Shown here in pieces: positions 1 to 8,690 of a stretch of DNA of 64,000 nucleotides (position 1 is the stretch's first letter; the number at the start of each line of letters is the position of its first letter). Location: contig NZ_CP009291.1 of the NCBI RefSeq assembly GCF_000767465.1, forward strand, positions 2,708,501 through 2,772,500, in the 5' to 3' direction. Under the pieces are notes generated by a model that saw only the letters and a program-made list of their open reading frames with translations, did no database searches and was not told the DNA's origin. The DNA is from Novosphingobium pentaromativorans US6-1 (lineage in GTDB: Bacteria > Pseudomonadota > Alphaproteobacteria > Sphingomonadales > Sphingomonadaceae). A program made the position numbers and the translations under genes.

Positions 1-183
1 ATCGGTCATTTCGCGGCGGCTGGCATAGTCGCTCGCCATCTGCCGGGTGCGGTCGGACAGCGCGCGCAATTGCGTGAGCGTGCTTTCCGCCTGCGCGGAT
101 TCCAGGGCGGCGGTCTGCTTGGCGATGGCGCGGATCTTCTCGAGCCGCTTGAGGCGCGCAAGCCGCTTGCGCTCTTCCTTCAC
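1..183 (-). CDS. fliJ: Flagellar export chaperone FliJ, 3' end cut by window edge
   Basis: Only the first 61 codons lie in the window. The frame begins at a GTG (181-183) preceded by a GAGG-type ribosome site and starts MKEERKRLARLKRLEKIRA, a charged helix rich in Lys, Arg and Glu. FliJ is the coiled-coil stalk protein of the flagellar type III export ATPase. The assignment rests mostly on position directly after fliI and on the helical composition. The nearby ATG (186-188) is useless because a stop follows two codons later. Confidence 0.7.
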   Translation of the reverse strand, partial: MKEERKRLARLKRLEKIRAIAKQTAALESAQAESTLTQLRALSDRTRQMASDYASRREMTD

Positions 184-223
184 GGCATCGCCTCACGGCA
201 AGGGGCAGGAGGAACCGATGAAC

Positions 224-1546
224 TCATCCCAGCAAGGCGGCAAGCTGCGCGCCGCTGTCGGAAAGGTCGATCACTTCACCGGCCTGCTGGCACAGGAAGG
301 CGGTCAGCAACTCGTGCATCGCGATCGCCTTGTCGAGCTGCGGGTCGGCTCCGGCACGGTAGGCGCCCATCAGCACGAGGTCGCGGTTGGCCTCGTAGCT
401 GGCGATAAGCGCGCGGAACTGGCGGGCCAGTTGCTGGTGTTCGGGCGAGACGATGTCGTTCATCACGCGGCTGAGCGAGGCGGCGATGTCGACCGCCGGA
501 TATTGCCCGCGCTGGGCGAGATCGCGCGAGAGCACAATGTGACCGTCGAGGATCGAGCGCGCGGTGTCGACCACCGGGTCGTCCTGGTTGTCGCCGTCTG
601 CCAGCACCGTGTAGAGCCCGGTGATCGAGCCCTTGCTGGCGGCCGAGTTGCCGGCGCGTTCGACGAGCTTGGTAATCGTGGCGAGAGCGGATGGCGGATA
701 GCCGCGCGCTGCGCCGGGCTCGCCGAGCAGCAGGCCGATTTCGCGCGCGGCGTGGGCCACGCGGGTCAGGCTGTCGAGAATGAGCAGGACGCGCTTGCCC
801 TGCGCGCGGAAGTGCTCGGCCATCGAAGTGGCGAGCATCGCGCCGCGCAGGCGCAGGTTCGGCGCGTGGTCGGCCGGTACGGCGACGACCACGGTCTTGT
901 CCTTTTTCTCGGCGTTCATGTGCCGCTCGACGAAATCGGAAACCTCGCGGGCGCGTTCGCCGATCAGGCCGACGATGATCACGTCCGCGGTTGCGCCGCG
1001 CGCGATCATGTCGATCAGCACGGATTTGCCGACGCCCGATCCCGCCATGACGCCGATGCGCTGGCCGATGCCGAAAGTGGTGAGCGCGTTGAGTGAGCGC
1101 ACGCCGGTGTCGAAGCATTCGCGCACCGGGCTGCGATCGAGCGCCGAAGTGCGCACGCCGCCCGCGGGCCATTCGGTGCGGGTATGGATCGGCAGGCCGC
1201 CGTCGATCGGCAGGCCTTCGCCATCGACGGCACGGCCGAGAAAGGCATCGCCCACCGGCAGCATGCCGGGGCGGCCTTCGGGGCATACGCGCGCGCCGGG
1301 GCGCAGCATGATCGTGTCGCCCAGCAACATCATCATCGTCTTGCCGTTGCGAAAGCCGATGACTTCGGCGGAGAGCGTCTTGCCCCGGCCATGGCCGACG
1401 CGGCACATCGCGCCCACCGGTACCGACAGGCCGCTGACCTCCAGCAGGCCGCCGTCGCAGGCGGTGACGAGGCCGAAGCGGCGCGGCGTCAGGTCGACCG
1501 GCTCGGCGGCCAGGTCGGTCAGGATAGGGTCCCAGAGCTTCAGCAC
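224..1546 (-). CDS. fliI: Flagellum-specific export ATPase FliI
   Basis: This is the soluble ATPase of the flagellar type III export apparatus. It works as a hexamer with FliH and FliJ to unfold and deliver axial proteins. With the GTG start at 1546 it has 440 residues, a normal FliI length. The Walker A motif GSGVGKS is near residues 169-175 and the Walker B LLILD near 254-258, with the F1-beta-like signatures GLIGERAREV and VPADHAPNLR. The start lies 7 bases after the fliH stop. The open frame continues upstream to 1690, but that part lies inside fliH and lacks family similarity. Confidence 0.95.
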   Translation of the reverse strand: MLKLWDPILTDLAAEPVDLTPRRFGLVTACDGGLLEVSGLSVPVGAMCRVGHGRGKTLSAEVIGFRNGKTMMMLLGDTIMLRPGARVCPEGRPGMLPVGDAFLGRAVDGEGLPIDGGLPIHTRTEWPAGGVRTSALDRSPVRECFDTGVRSLNALTTFGIGQRIGVMAGSGVGKSVLIDMIARGATADVIIVGLIGERAREVSDFVERHMNAEKKDKTVVVAVPADHAPNLRLRGAMLATSMAEHFRAQGKRVLLILDSLTRVAHAAREIGLLLGEPGAARGYPPSALATITKLVERAGNSAASKGSITGLYTVLADGDNQDDPVVDTARSILDGHIVLSRDLAQRGQYPAVDIAASLSRVMNDIVSPEHQQLARQFRALIASYEANRDLVLMGAYRAGADPQLDKAIAMHELLTAFLCQQAGEVIDLSDSGAQLAALLG

Positions 1547-1553
1547 GCGCGGC

Positions 1554-2180
1554 TCAGCACTGTTGCAAGGCTTCGGCGATGGCGATGCGCCAGGTTGCCG
1601 GGCCATCCTCGACCCCGCCGCTGGCCGTCTCGATTCGGATCGTGCCGCGTTCGAGGCCGGCTTCTTCCTCAACCTGCCATTCGGCGGCAAGGCGCGGCGA
1701 AACCAGCTTCACGTCTTCGGGGTGCAGCTTGATCACGCGCTCGTCGTCGGCGCGCGAGAGCATGCCCACCGCGGCATTGATCCGGCGCACTAGGGCGTCC
1801 TCGTCGATCGCCAGCGGAGCGATCGCGCTTTCGCACAAGGCGGCCACGGTTTCGCGCAGGCGGTTGCGCAGTTCCTCTTCGAGTACCGCGTTGAGGCGCG
1901 TCAGCGACAGCTCAAGTCCTTCGCGTGCGGCCGCTTCGGCCTGGGCCTGGGCCTGCGCCTCCTGCAGCGCCTGCTCGTAACCTGCGGTGAAGCCCTGGGT
2001 GAAGGCCTGCTCTACCGGATCGGGCGCAGCCGGTTCCTGGGATGGAGGCGGCGGCGCCGGTTCGGGCTCGGGGGCGGGCAGCGCGCCGAAACGCGCGTCG
2101 GCGCGAAAGCCCTGCGGCTGGGCCATGGCCTCGAACAGGCTCATGCCTTGCGTGGGTATCTTGAAGCCGAGATCGGACAT
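1554..2180 (-). CDS. fliH: Flagellar assembly protein FliH
   Basis: A 208-residue protein in the fliG-fliI slot. The N-terminal third is disordered, with a Pro/Glu-rich segment, followed by an Ala/Gln/Glu-rich helix (about residues 70-100) typical of the FliH stalk. The C-terminal part resembles the V-ATPase E-subunit-like domain that binds FliI. It regulates and localises FliI at the export gate. Sequence conservation in FliH is low, so synteny carries much of the call. The stop lies 8 bases before the fliI start, indicating co-translation. Confidence 0.85.
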   Translation of the reverse strand: MSDLGFKIPTQGMSLFEAMAQPQGFRADARFGALPAPEPEPAPPPPSQEPAAPDPVEQAFTQGFTAGYEQALQEAQAQAQAEAAAREGLELSLTRLNAVLEEELRNRLRETVAALCESAIAPLAIDEDALVRRINAAVGMLSRADDERVIKLHPEDVKLVSPRLAAEWQVEEEAGLERGTIRIETASGGVEDGPATWRIAIAEALQQC

Positions 2181-2188
2181 CGCGCTGC

Positions 2189-3196
2189 TCAGACGTATTC
2201 GTCATCGCCCGAGCCGAAGATGATCGAACCTTCGGCTGCGAGCTTGCGGGCGACGAGGACGACCTCCTTCTGTGCGGCGACGACGTCGGCCAGCTTGGTG
2301 CGGCCGCGAGCGGCGATCTCGTCCTTGACGCCATCGGCGGCGCGGCTCGACATGGCGCGGAAGAAGTAGTCGCGTTCTTCCTCGCTGATGCCCTTGAGCG
2401 CGTCGATAAGGGTGTCGTTGCCGATGTCGCGCAGCAGCGTGCCCATCGATTGGGGGTCGAGCACGAAGAGATGCTCGAACTTGAACATCTCGTTCTCGAT
2501 CTCCTTGGCGAGCGCCTTGTCGATCTTGCCGATCTCGCTCATCACCCGCTTCTCGATCACCTTGCCGGCGCCGTTGATGATGTCGGCCGCTTCCTTCGGA
2601 CCGCCCATTGCCAGCGGGCGATGGCCATGGTTCTCGTTAATGCGGCGGGTCAGCAGTTCTTCCAGCATCGCGATGGCCTGCGGCGAGACCGGGCCGAGCG
2701 TGGCGATGCGGTGGACGATCTGCGACTGTTCTTCGGTCGGCAGGGCGTGCAGCACTTCGGCGGCGACGACCGGGTCGAGCTGCACCAGCAGGACGGCAAT
2801 CGCCTGCGGATGCTCGCCCTTGACCAGCGGCACCAGCGCTTCGGAAGTGAGCCAGCGGGCCAGTTCGAGCGGCGAGGTCTTGGGCTCGTCCGGCATGATC
2901 TGGCGCATCACGCTCTCGGTCTTCACTTCGCCGATGGCGTTGCTCATCATCGAGCGGACCTTGTCGACGCGGTCGTGCGCGACGAGGCCGAGCTTTTCGG
3001 TCTTCTCGACGAAGCCGGCGATCGCCTCGGCAATGACGTCCGGGCTGATCTCGCCCAGGGCGCACATCTTCTCGCCCAGGCGGCGCAGTTCATCGGGCTC
3101 GAGTTCGGACAGGATGCGCGAGGCATTGTCGTTGTCGAGCAGCATGACCATGACCGCGGCGTTGTCCGCCGGGAACAGGGGTACGACTTCGCTCAC
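2189..3196 (-). CDS. fliG: Flagellar motor switch protein FliG
   Basis: FliG (335 residues) is the rotor protein that contacts MotA and transmits torque. It anchors FliM/FliN to the MS ring. The middle domain carries the EHPQAIAVLL segment characteristic of FliG, and the C-terminal domain has the charged torque helix with EEERDYFFRAM. The start overlaps the fliF stop by four bases (ATGA), so expression is translationally coupled to fliF. Eight bases separate it from fliH. Confidence 0.97.
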   Translation of the reverse strand: MSEVVPLFPADNAAVMVMLLDNDNASRILSELEPDELRRLGEKMCALGEISPDVIAEAIAGFVEKTEKLGLVAHDRVDKVRSMMSNAIGEVKTESVMRQIMPDEPKTSPLELARWLTSEALVPLVKGEHPQAIAVLLVQLDPVVAAEVLHALPTEEQSQIVHRIATLGPVSPQAIAMLEELLTRRINENHGHRPLAMGGPKEAADIINGAGKVIEKRVMSEIGKIDKALAKEIENEMFKFEHLFVLDPQSMGTLLRDIGNDTLIDALKGISEEERDYFFRAMSSRAADGVKDEIAARGRTKLADVVAAQKEVVLVARKLAAEGSIIFGSGDDEYV

Positions 3197-4965
3197 TGCG
3201 CGAATTCCTTCTTCTCGGCCTGCTGATCGAGCGGTTCGTTGAGCATCTGGCGCAAGGCGGCAACGGCGCTGTCGGGCCGTTCGGCCACCAGCTTCTGGGC
3301 AAGGTTGAGTTGCCTGGCGAGCAAGTCAGAACGGGTGATCTCGATGTCGACCTCTTCGGCGCCGCCGGCGGGCAGGGCGCCGCGCACGGCGCTGCGCTGC
3401 AGGACCGGCTGGCCGTTCTCGTCGAGGACGGTTTCGCCTTCCTCATCCAGTTCGTCTTCGTCGTCGGCAGCGCCCTTCTTGCCTTTCCTGGCCTTCTTGG
3501 CAGGCTTGGGCTTGTCGCCGCGCACGGCCTTGACCATCGGGCGCACGCCCAGCAGCAGCACCATCAGGACGGCAAGGACGGCCGAACCGTAGCGCACGAC
3601 CATCGGGAACCACGGCATTTCGTAGAACGGCAGGGCGGCGGCATCCCCGATCGGCTCGAAGCTGCGCGCGATGACCTTGACCTGGTCGCCGCGCTGCGGG
3701 TTGGCGCCGACTGCGGCGCTGACGAGCGCCTCGATTTCCTGGATGTCCTTGGCCTTGGCGCCCTTCATGGCATCGGCGCTGATCGCGACTGCGACCGAGA
3801 GGCGCTTGATGCCGCCCGGCGTGGTGTTGGCGACCGAGACTTCGCGGCCCAGTTCATAAGTGCGCGAGGAGCGGGACTCGCCGTTGGTCGGCGGAGTCGC
3901 TCCCGGCTGGGGTGCGGTGCCCTGCGGCGCGCCCGGCTGGGCCTGCGTTACCGGCGGCGGCGTATTGGACAGGACGCCCGGGACGCCGACGGCCGGAGTG
4001 GCAGCGGTCGATTGCGACTGTGCCTCGGTCTCGGTGCGTACGGCGCCGTCCTTGTCGTAGCTTTCGCGGGCGGAAGTCACTTCGTCCATGTCGAGGTCGA
4101 CCTGGATTTCCGAGGTGAAATTGCCTTCGCCAAGCATCGGGCGCAGCAGCTGCGAGACCTGTTCGCGCAGCTTGGATTCCATCCGGGCCTGCAGGTCGAG
4201 GCGGTCGCTGTCGACCCCGCCGGTCTCCGACAGGAGCTGGCCGTGCTGGTTCACGACGCGCACGGCGTCGGGCGAGAGGCCCGGCACCGAACCGGCCACG
4301 AGATTGAGGATGGCCGAAACCTGGCTCTCGGTCAGCGAACGGCCGCGCGCGAGACGGACCATGACCGAGGCGGTCGGCGGCACGTTTTCACGCACGAAGA
4401 CCGATTTCTCGCCCTGTGCCAGATGCACGCGGACCGATTCCACGCCGTCGATCTGGGCGATGGTCTGCTGCAGGTCGGCCTCGCGGGCTGCGCGCAGGCG
4501 TTCGCCTTCCAGCGTGCGGCTGGCGCCCATCGGCATGTTGTCGAGCATCTGCACGCCCGATTCCGGGGTCGCCAGCGCGCCATCGGAGGCGACCAGCATG
4601 CGCGCCTTGTAGAAGTCGCCCTCGGAAACCGAGAGGGCGCCGGTGCTGTTGTCGATCGAGTAGTCGATCGAGGCCTGGTCGAGCGCGGCGGCGACGCTCG
4701 CGCGTTCGCTGTCGGCAAGCTGCGAGTACAGCACGCGCTGCGGAGAAGGCGCGAGCGCGCTCCACGCGAGCAGGGCCCCGCCGATGGCTGACAGGCCGAC
4801 GAACACCGGCAGGACCTTGCGGACCGCCGGCTGGGCCGTGAAAGTGCCAAGGCGCGTGAGCATGCTGCCGCCTGCCGGATCGGTGAGCGGAGCAAACATC
4901 GACTGCGTGGCGGGCAGCGAGGCCGCCGGGACGCCGTCAGGCGTGGCTGGAACGAGCTCGGGCAT
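3193..4965 (-). CDS. fliF: Flagellar MS-ring protein FliF
   Basis: FliF (590 residues) forms the inner-membrane MS ring on which the basal body and export gate assemble. It has an N-terminal transmembrane helix at about residues 51-70 and a large periplasmic part with the YscJ-type ring-building motif. A Pro/Gln/Thr-rich loop lies around residues 320-360. A second transmembrane helix near 455-475 is followed by a cytoplasmic tail with a Lys-rich then acidic stretch. The tail ends in the amphipathic FliG-binding segment (RQLNLAQKLVAERPD). Confidence 0.97.
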   Translation of the reverse strand: MPELVPATPDGVPAASLPATQSMFAPLTDPAGGSMLTRLGTFTAQPAVRKVLPVFVGLSAIGGALLAWSALAPSPQRVLYSQLADSERASVAAALDQASIDYSIDNSTGALSVSEGDFYKARMLVASDGALATPESGVQMLDNMPMGASRTLEGERLRAAREADLQQTIAQIDGVESVRVHLAQGEKSVFVRENVPPTASVMVRLARGRSLTESQVSAILNLVAGSVPGLSPDAVRVVNQHGQLLSETGGVDSDRLDLQARMESKLREQVSQLLRPMLGEGNFTSEIQVDLDMDEVTSARESYDKDGAVRTETEAQSQSTAATPAVGVPGVLSNTPPPVTQAQPGAPQGTAPQPGATPPTNGESRSSRTYELGREVSVANTTPGGIKRLSVAVAISADAMKGAKAKDIQEIEALVSAAVGANPQRGDQVKVIARSFEPIGDAAALPFYEMPWFPMVVRYGSAVLAVLMVLLLGVRPMVKAVRGDKPKPAKKARKGKKGAADDEDELDEEGETVLDENGQPVLQRSAVRGALPAGGAEEVDIEITRSDLLARQLNLAQKLVAERPDSAVAALRQMLNEPLDQQAEKKEFAQ

Positions 4966-4971
4966 GGTACA

Positions 4972-5373
4972 TTATACCCCCATCCGCATGATGTCCTGGT
5001 AGGCGGACAACAGCTTGTTGCGAACCTGCATGGTCGCTTCGAATGCGACTCCGGCTTCCTGCCGGGCAAGCATGACACTGGCTACGTCGGTCACTTCACC
5101 GCGCTGGTAGGCGTCGGTGATCGTGTCCGATTTGGCCTGGACGGCATTGACGTTGTCGAGTGCCGTCTTGAGCGTATCGGCGAAACCCTGGGCGGGGGCC
5201 TGGACCTCGGTCGGGGCTGCGCCGCCGACACCGGCCACGCCGCCTGCCTGATCAGGGCCTTTCGGCGCATGAATTTGCTGGAGCAGTTCGTTGCGCTGGA
5301 TGATCTGCTGGCGCATGGCCATGATCTGTTGAATTCCTCCAGCGCCGCCCCCGATGCCGGAGATGCCGCTCAT
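4972..5373 (-). CDS. fliE: Flagellar hook-basal body protein FliE
   Basis: FliE (133 residues) joins the MS ring to the proximal rod. The C-terminal half is family-typical: GFADTLKTALDNVNAVQ, then the EVTDVASVMLARQEAG segment, and a final helix ending YQDIMRMGV. The N-terminal 40 residues are Gly/Gln/Met-rich and less conserved. The start codon overlaps the stop of the upstream regulator (ATGA), and six bases separate it from fliF. Confidence 0.95.
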   Translation of the reverse strand: MSGISGIGGGAGGIQQIMAMRQQIIQRNELLQQIHAPKGPDQAGGVAGVGGAAPTEVQAPAQGFADTLKTALDNVNAVQAKSDTITDAYQRGEVTDVASVMLARQEAGVAFEATMQVRNKLLSAYQDIMRMGV

Positions 5374-6671
5374 CGACGGCCTCCTGCGGCCGCTCTGCCG
5401 ATCTCGATCCCGGCATCACGCATCGAAGCGAGGCGATAGCGCAGGGTCCGTTCGGAGATGCCGAGTTCGCGGGCCGCCCGCACCCGGCTGCCGCCGCATG
5501 CCTCGAGCGTCTCGACGATGGCGCGGGCTTCCGAGATCTGCACGATCGAGGAAAGCTTGCGCGGCGTTTCCGCCTCTTCGACCTGCGGCTGGGCGACGGT
5601 GACGCCGAAGCCGGTGGCCGTGACCGGCGACTGGATCAGGCGGGCCGGGCTGTCGAACACGATGTGCTCGGGCGTGATCATGTCGTTGCCGTGGGCGAGG
5701 AGCAGCGCGCGGCGCATGACGTTCTCCAGCTCGCGGACGTTGCCGGGCCAGGAGTGCAGCTTGAGCATCGCGATCGCCGCTTCGCTGGGGCACGGCACCT
5801 TGGCCGGGTCCGGCGCGTGACGCAGCGCCATCGCGAAGGCGAGCGGGGCGATGTCGTCGGCGCGCTCGCGCAGCGGGCGCAGCGTCAGCGGGAACACGTT
5901 GAGGCGGTAATAAAGGTCGGCGCGGAAGCGGCCTTCGGCCACTTCGGTCGGCAGGTCGCGGTTGGCGCAGGCGATGATGCGCACGTCGACCTTGATCGGC
6001 TTGGTCGAGCCGATCGGAACGACTTCCTGTTCCTGCAGGGCGCGCAGCAGCTTGGCCTGGAGCTGAAGCGGCATCTCGGCGATTTCGTCCAGCAGCAGGG
6101 TGCCGCCGTCCGCCGCGCGGATGAAGCCTTCGCTCGCCTGGGTAGCGCCGGTGAATGCGCCCTTCTGGTGGCCGAAGAGCATCGCCTCGAGCATCGTCTC
6201 GGGCATCGCTGCGCAGTTGACGGCGATGAACGGGCCTTCGCGGCGCGGGCTGCGGGCGTGGATGAAGCGGCTCAGGACTTCCTTGCCGGTCCCGGTCGGG
6301 CCGTTGATCAGCACCGGAATGTCGCTGCCGGCCAGGCGGTCGGCGAGAGCGAAGACCGAAAGGCTTTCCGGGTCCGCCGCGATCGGCTCGTCGGCGCCGG
6401 CCATGGCTGCGAGCAGCATGGCAAGCGAGGCTTCGCTGACCGGATCGACATAGGTCAACGCGATCTGCGATGCGCCCTTGCGACCGAATGCGGGCGCAGT
6501 GCCGCGTGAAAGTTGAACCGACCGCGTGCGCGGACGGCCAGGAGCCTCGTCCGCAGCGTCACGCAAATCGATTGCACCAAGATCGAGGAGTGAAGTGGCA
6601 ATAGCCATTCCCCGATCTGCCAGCGGTCCGTGCCGCTGGGCGAATTTCGAGTCGAAATTCAACCCGCCCAT
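5370..6671 (-). CDS. flbD: Sigma-54-dependent flagellar activator, FlbD-like, no receiver domain visible
   Basis: A bacterial enhancer-binding protein of 433 residues at the head of the fliEFGHIJ operon. Its AAA+ domain has Walker A GPTGTGKE (124-131), the sigma-54-contacting GAFTGA loop (171-176) and Walker B LLLDE (192-196). A Fis-type helix-turn-helix lies near residues 385-425 ([17 protein letters not shown]). The first 100 residues do not show the Asp/Lys pattern of a phosphorylatable receiver. By family and synteny it should activate sigma-54 flagellar promoters such as those at 18411 and 21131, as Caulobacter FlbD does. An internal ATG at 6608 is an alternative start. Confidence 0.88.
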   Translation of the reverse strand: MGGLNFDSKFAQRHGPLADRGMAIATSLLDLGAIDLRDAADEAPGRPRTRSVQLSRGTAPAFGRKGASQIALTYVDPVSEASLAMLLAAMAGADEPIAADPESLSVFALADRLAGSDIPVLINGPTGTGKEVLSRFIHARSPRREGPFIAVNCAAMPETMLEAMLFGHQKGAFTGATQASEGFIRAADGGTLLLDEIAEMPLQLQAKLLRALQEQEVVPIGSTKPIKVDVRIIACANRDLPTEVAEGRFRADLYYRLNVFPLTLRPLRERADDIAPLAFAMALRHAPDPAKVPCPSEAAIAMLKLHSWPGNVRELENVMRRALLLAHGNDMITPEHIVFDSPARLIQSPVTATGFGVTVAQPQVEEAETPRKLSSIVQISEARAIVETLEACGGSRVRAARELGISERTLRYRLASMRDAGIEIGRAAAGGRR

Positions 6672-6822
6672 GTCTCGATGTCCCCCGTAGTATTAACCAA
6701 TCTCCACGGCCGTTTATGCGGGTGATTCAGTTAAAAATTCGGAAAATTTTACACTCGGGATTCGGCGAAGTTTGACGGGATTCCGCGGGTTTATGATGGG
6801 GTGGGTAACCTTTTTTTGCCGG

Positions 6823-6842
6823 GGCGGCTTAAATTTGCCGCC
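6823..6842. promoter_or_regulatory. Perfect dyad in the flbD-fliC intergenic region
   Basis: GGCGGC and GCCGCC (6823-6828 and 6837-6842) flank the 8-base AT-rich spacer TTAAATTT. The 257-base gap between flbD and fliC (6672-6928) contains no gene. This dyad overlaps the FliA-type promoter candidate and could be an activator or repressor site; function is inferred only. Confidence 0.35.
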
Positions 6843-6855
6843 AGCTTGCCGGTCT
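6829..6855 (+). promoter_or_regulatory. Candidate FliA (sigma-28) promoter for fliC
   Basis: TTAAATTT (6829-6836), an 11-base spacer and GCCGGTCT (6848-6855) match the enterobacterial FliA consensus TAAAGTTT-N11-GCCGATAA at 11 of 16 positions with exact spacing. It lies 73 bases before the fliC ATG. No sigma-54 site with correct spacing was found in this gap, and fliA is present at 24180. Confidence 0.35.
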
Positions 6856-6928
6856 TCACCTTGGCAGCGGAGCCGGATGGGCCGGCGAAGCTGATCCGGA
6901 AATCGGGACATTCAACGGGAGCTACCTA

Positions 6929-7753
6929 ATGTCTGTTATCAATACCAACATCAGCGCGATTCGGGCTACCAACGCCTCGAACTCGGCAAGCAAGATGCTC
7001 AGCACCTCGATGGAACGCCTGTCGACCGGCAAGCGCATCAACTCCGCCAAGGACGACGCCGCGGGCCTCGCCATTGCCACCTCGATGACCTCGCAGATCA
7101 AGGGCATGAGCCAGGGCATCCGTAACGCAAACGACGGCATCTCGATGGCGCAGACCGCTGAAGGCGCGCTCTCGGAAGTCACCAACATGCTGCAGCGCGT
7201 TCGTGAACTGACCGTTCAGGGTTCGAACGACACCTACTCGGCCGATGACCGCACCCGTATGCAGACCGAAGTCTCGCAGCTTCAGTCGCAGATCACCGAC
7301 ACCCTGACCAACACCGAATTCAACGGCAACAAGCTGTTCGACGGTACCGCCGGCACCGCCGGCACGGTCAAGATCCAGGTCGGCGCCAACGCTTCGGACA
7401 CCATCGACCTGACCTTCGACGACGTTAGCGGCGGAGCCGGCATGACGGCAGCTCTTGCGGTTGACGTGACCTCGCTTGCCGGCACGGAGCTTGCCAGCCT
7501 CGATACGGCGCTGGATGAAGTCTCGACCACCCGCGCCAACCTCGGTGCTTCGCAGAACCGCCTCGACATCGCCGTGAACACGATGACTGCCAACGTCACG
7601 AACCTCTCGGACGCCCGTTCGCGTATCGAAGACGCTGACTACTCGTCGGAAACGACCGCGATGGCCAAGTCGCAGATCCTGTCGCAGGCATCGACGGCGA
7701 TGCTCGCCCAGGCGAACCAGAGCCAGCAGAACGTGCTCTCGCTGCTTCGCTAA
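6929..7753 (+). CDS. fliC: Flagellin
   Basis: Filament subunit of 274 residues. The conserved N-terminal D0/D1 region ([12 protein letters not shown], then [18 protein letters not shown]) and C-terminal D0 ([19 protein letters not shown], ending LLR) are complete. The central variable domain is only about 60 residues, so the filament surface should be minimal. A GGGAG ribosome site precedes the ATG. The gene stands alone, opposite in direction to its neighbours, and is closed by tandem hairpins. No flaF or flbT homologue, often found beside alphaproteobacterial flagellins, lies next to it. Confidence 0.97.
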   Translation: MSVINTNISAIRATNASNSASKMLSTSMERLSTGKRINSAKDDAAGLAIATSMTSQIKGMSQGIRNANDGISMAQTAEGALSEVTNMLQRVRELTVQGSNDTYSADDRTRMQTEVSQLQSQITDTLTNTEFNGNKLFDGTAGTAGTVKIQVGANASDTIDLTFDDVSGGAGMTAALAVDVTSLAGTELASLDTALDEVSTTRANLGASQNRLDIAVNTMTANVTNLSDARSRIEDADYSSETTAMAKSQILSQASTAMLAQANQSQQNVLSLLR

Positions 7754-7772
7754 GTAGCGAAAAGTAACCAAT

Positions 7773-7828
7773 AGCCTGCATTCGGCAGGCTAAGGCCCCG
7801 ACGGTTCTCCCCAGTCCGTCGGGGCCTT
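7773..7828 (+). terminator. Tandem hairpins terminating fliC
   Basis: A 7-bp hairpin AGCCTGC/GCAGGCT (7773-7791, 5-base loop) is followed at once by a perfect 13-bp stem AAGGCCCCGACGG/CCGTCGGGGCCTT (7792-7804 and 7816-7828) with an 11-base loop. The second arm ends in CCTTCT, so it should act as an intrinsic terminator 20-75 bases after the flagellin stop. Confidence 0.85.
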
Positions 7829-7975
7829 CTCCGTGCCTGCGCTTCGCGCGGGCCGAAGCGATTCGTGCCGTTACCCAAGCCAACGCGTGGCGGCCGAGCG
7901 CGAATCGCGAACGGGTTAACGGCGAATCGGTAGGTGATTCGCTCTCGGCGAAGGCGCCGTGCCAGGGGCGTCATC

Positions 7976-8270
7976 ATTCGACAGGCTCAGGATGAGCGGT
8001 CAGGGTGGCGCGAGCCTCGCTCTCCAGCCCTGGCACTCACCCCACCGACTTCCACTCAGGCTGAGCCTGTCGAAGTCCAGTCACGGCGGCGCGTGGTTCG
8101 CGTCCTGCGACAGTCTTCGGATGAGCGGAGAGGGTGGCGCCGGCCTCGTTCTCCTGCCTTGCAATACCCCGCCTCCCACTCAGGGTGAACTTGTGGAAGC
8201 CCGGTCGCGGCGGTGCGCGGTTCGTATCCTGCGACTGGTTGAGGATGAATGGCGCGGGCGGGGCAGATCT
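7976..8270. repeat. Degenerate tandem/inverted intergenic repeat (three partial copies)
   Basis: Three related segments start near 7976, 8052 and 8177. Copies two and three align over roughly 90 bases: both open with CACTCAGG(C/G)TGA and continue through a GGCGGCG/GGCGGTG block and TCCTGCGAC. Copy one aligns to the right half of copy two through GATGAGCGG and AGGGTGGCGC. TTCGACAGGCTCAGG (from 7978) has a near-inverted partner TGAGCCTGTCGAA (from 8062). This resembles the dispersed REP-like intergenic repeats of sphingomonad genomes, an identification made from memory. Confidence 0.6.
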
Positions 8271-8349
8271 GGGTCACTCCGCGGGCATTGCCCCGCGTGG
8301 GCTGACCTGGACGAGGCCGCCCCGGCCTGGCCCGCCGGTCTACAAATGC

Positions 8350-8427
8350 AAAAAAAGGCCCGCTCACACCCAGGCCGGGAGATCGCGCGAGGGTGCGGCG
8401 ATCGCTTGGCGTGGGCGTGAACGGGCT
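8350..8427 (-). terminator. Long minus-strand stem-loop with T7 tract
   Basis: Read on the minus strand, GCCCGTTCAC pairs with GTGAGCGGGC (one G-U), followed by CTTTTTTT (8350-8356). The loop folds further: GCCCA/TGGGT-type and GATCGC/GCGATC pairings extend the hairpin to about 75 bases. It is a convincing intrinsic terminator about 265 bases downstream of the motB stop, with no gene between, so it may end the motAB transcript or a small RNA. Confidence 0.75.
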
Positions 8428-8690
8428 GTCGTCAGGTGATTGGAGATCCGGGCCTACGGAGTTTGGAGACTGGCGGCCCGGCGAGGTTCGATGGCTTGTT
8501 GCGACAGATCGCCCTGAGGCGTCCGTCTCTTGCGCATTCTTTCTAGTGTGAAGCGGTGAAACCGATGGGGGCGAATGGAAGGCGGGAGCGCGGAAGGTGA
8601 GGGCATGGGGACCCTCACCTCACGGGCCGAAGATGATTGGAGATCGGGGGATCGGCCCGATTCGCGTCCCGCCGTGGACCGAGCCGAAGC

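Larger units (their letters stand above)
7829..8690. other. Non-coding stretch between fliC terminator and motB
   Basis: I see no credible gene in these 862 bases. Short open frames here have arginine-rich, shadow-like composition. The stretch holds a degenerate repeat array (7976-8270), a strong minus-strand terminator (8350-8427) and a perfect 8-bp hairpin GGTGAGGG/CCCTCACC (8596-8619) 72 bases past the motB stop. The phrase GATTGGAGATC occurs twice, near 8440 and 8635. A processed motB 3' UTR or a small RNA on the minus strand is possible. Confidence 0.6.

Noticed and set aside
1547..1690. N-terminal extension of FliI
   Set aside because: It overlaps fliH completely and adds 48 residues with no similarity to FliI.
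6826..6838. GG-N9-GC before fliC as a sigma-54 site
   Set aside because: The spacing is one base short of the required 10, and the flanking bases do not match TGGCACG or TTGCA.
7934..8440. Open frames inside the fliC-motB gap
   Set aside because: They run through degenerate repeats, have Arg/Pro-rich composition and no ribosome site or homologue.
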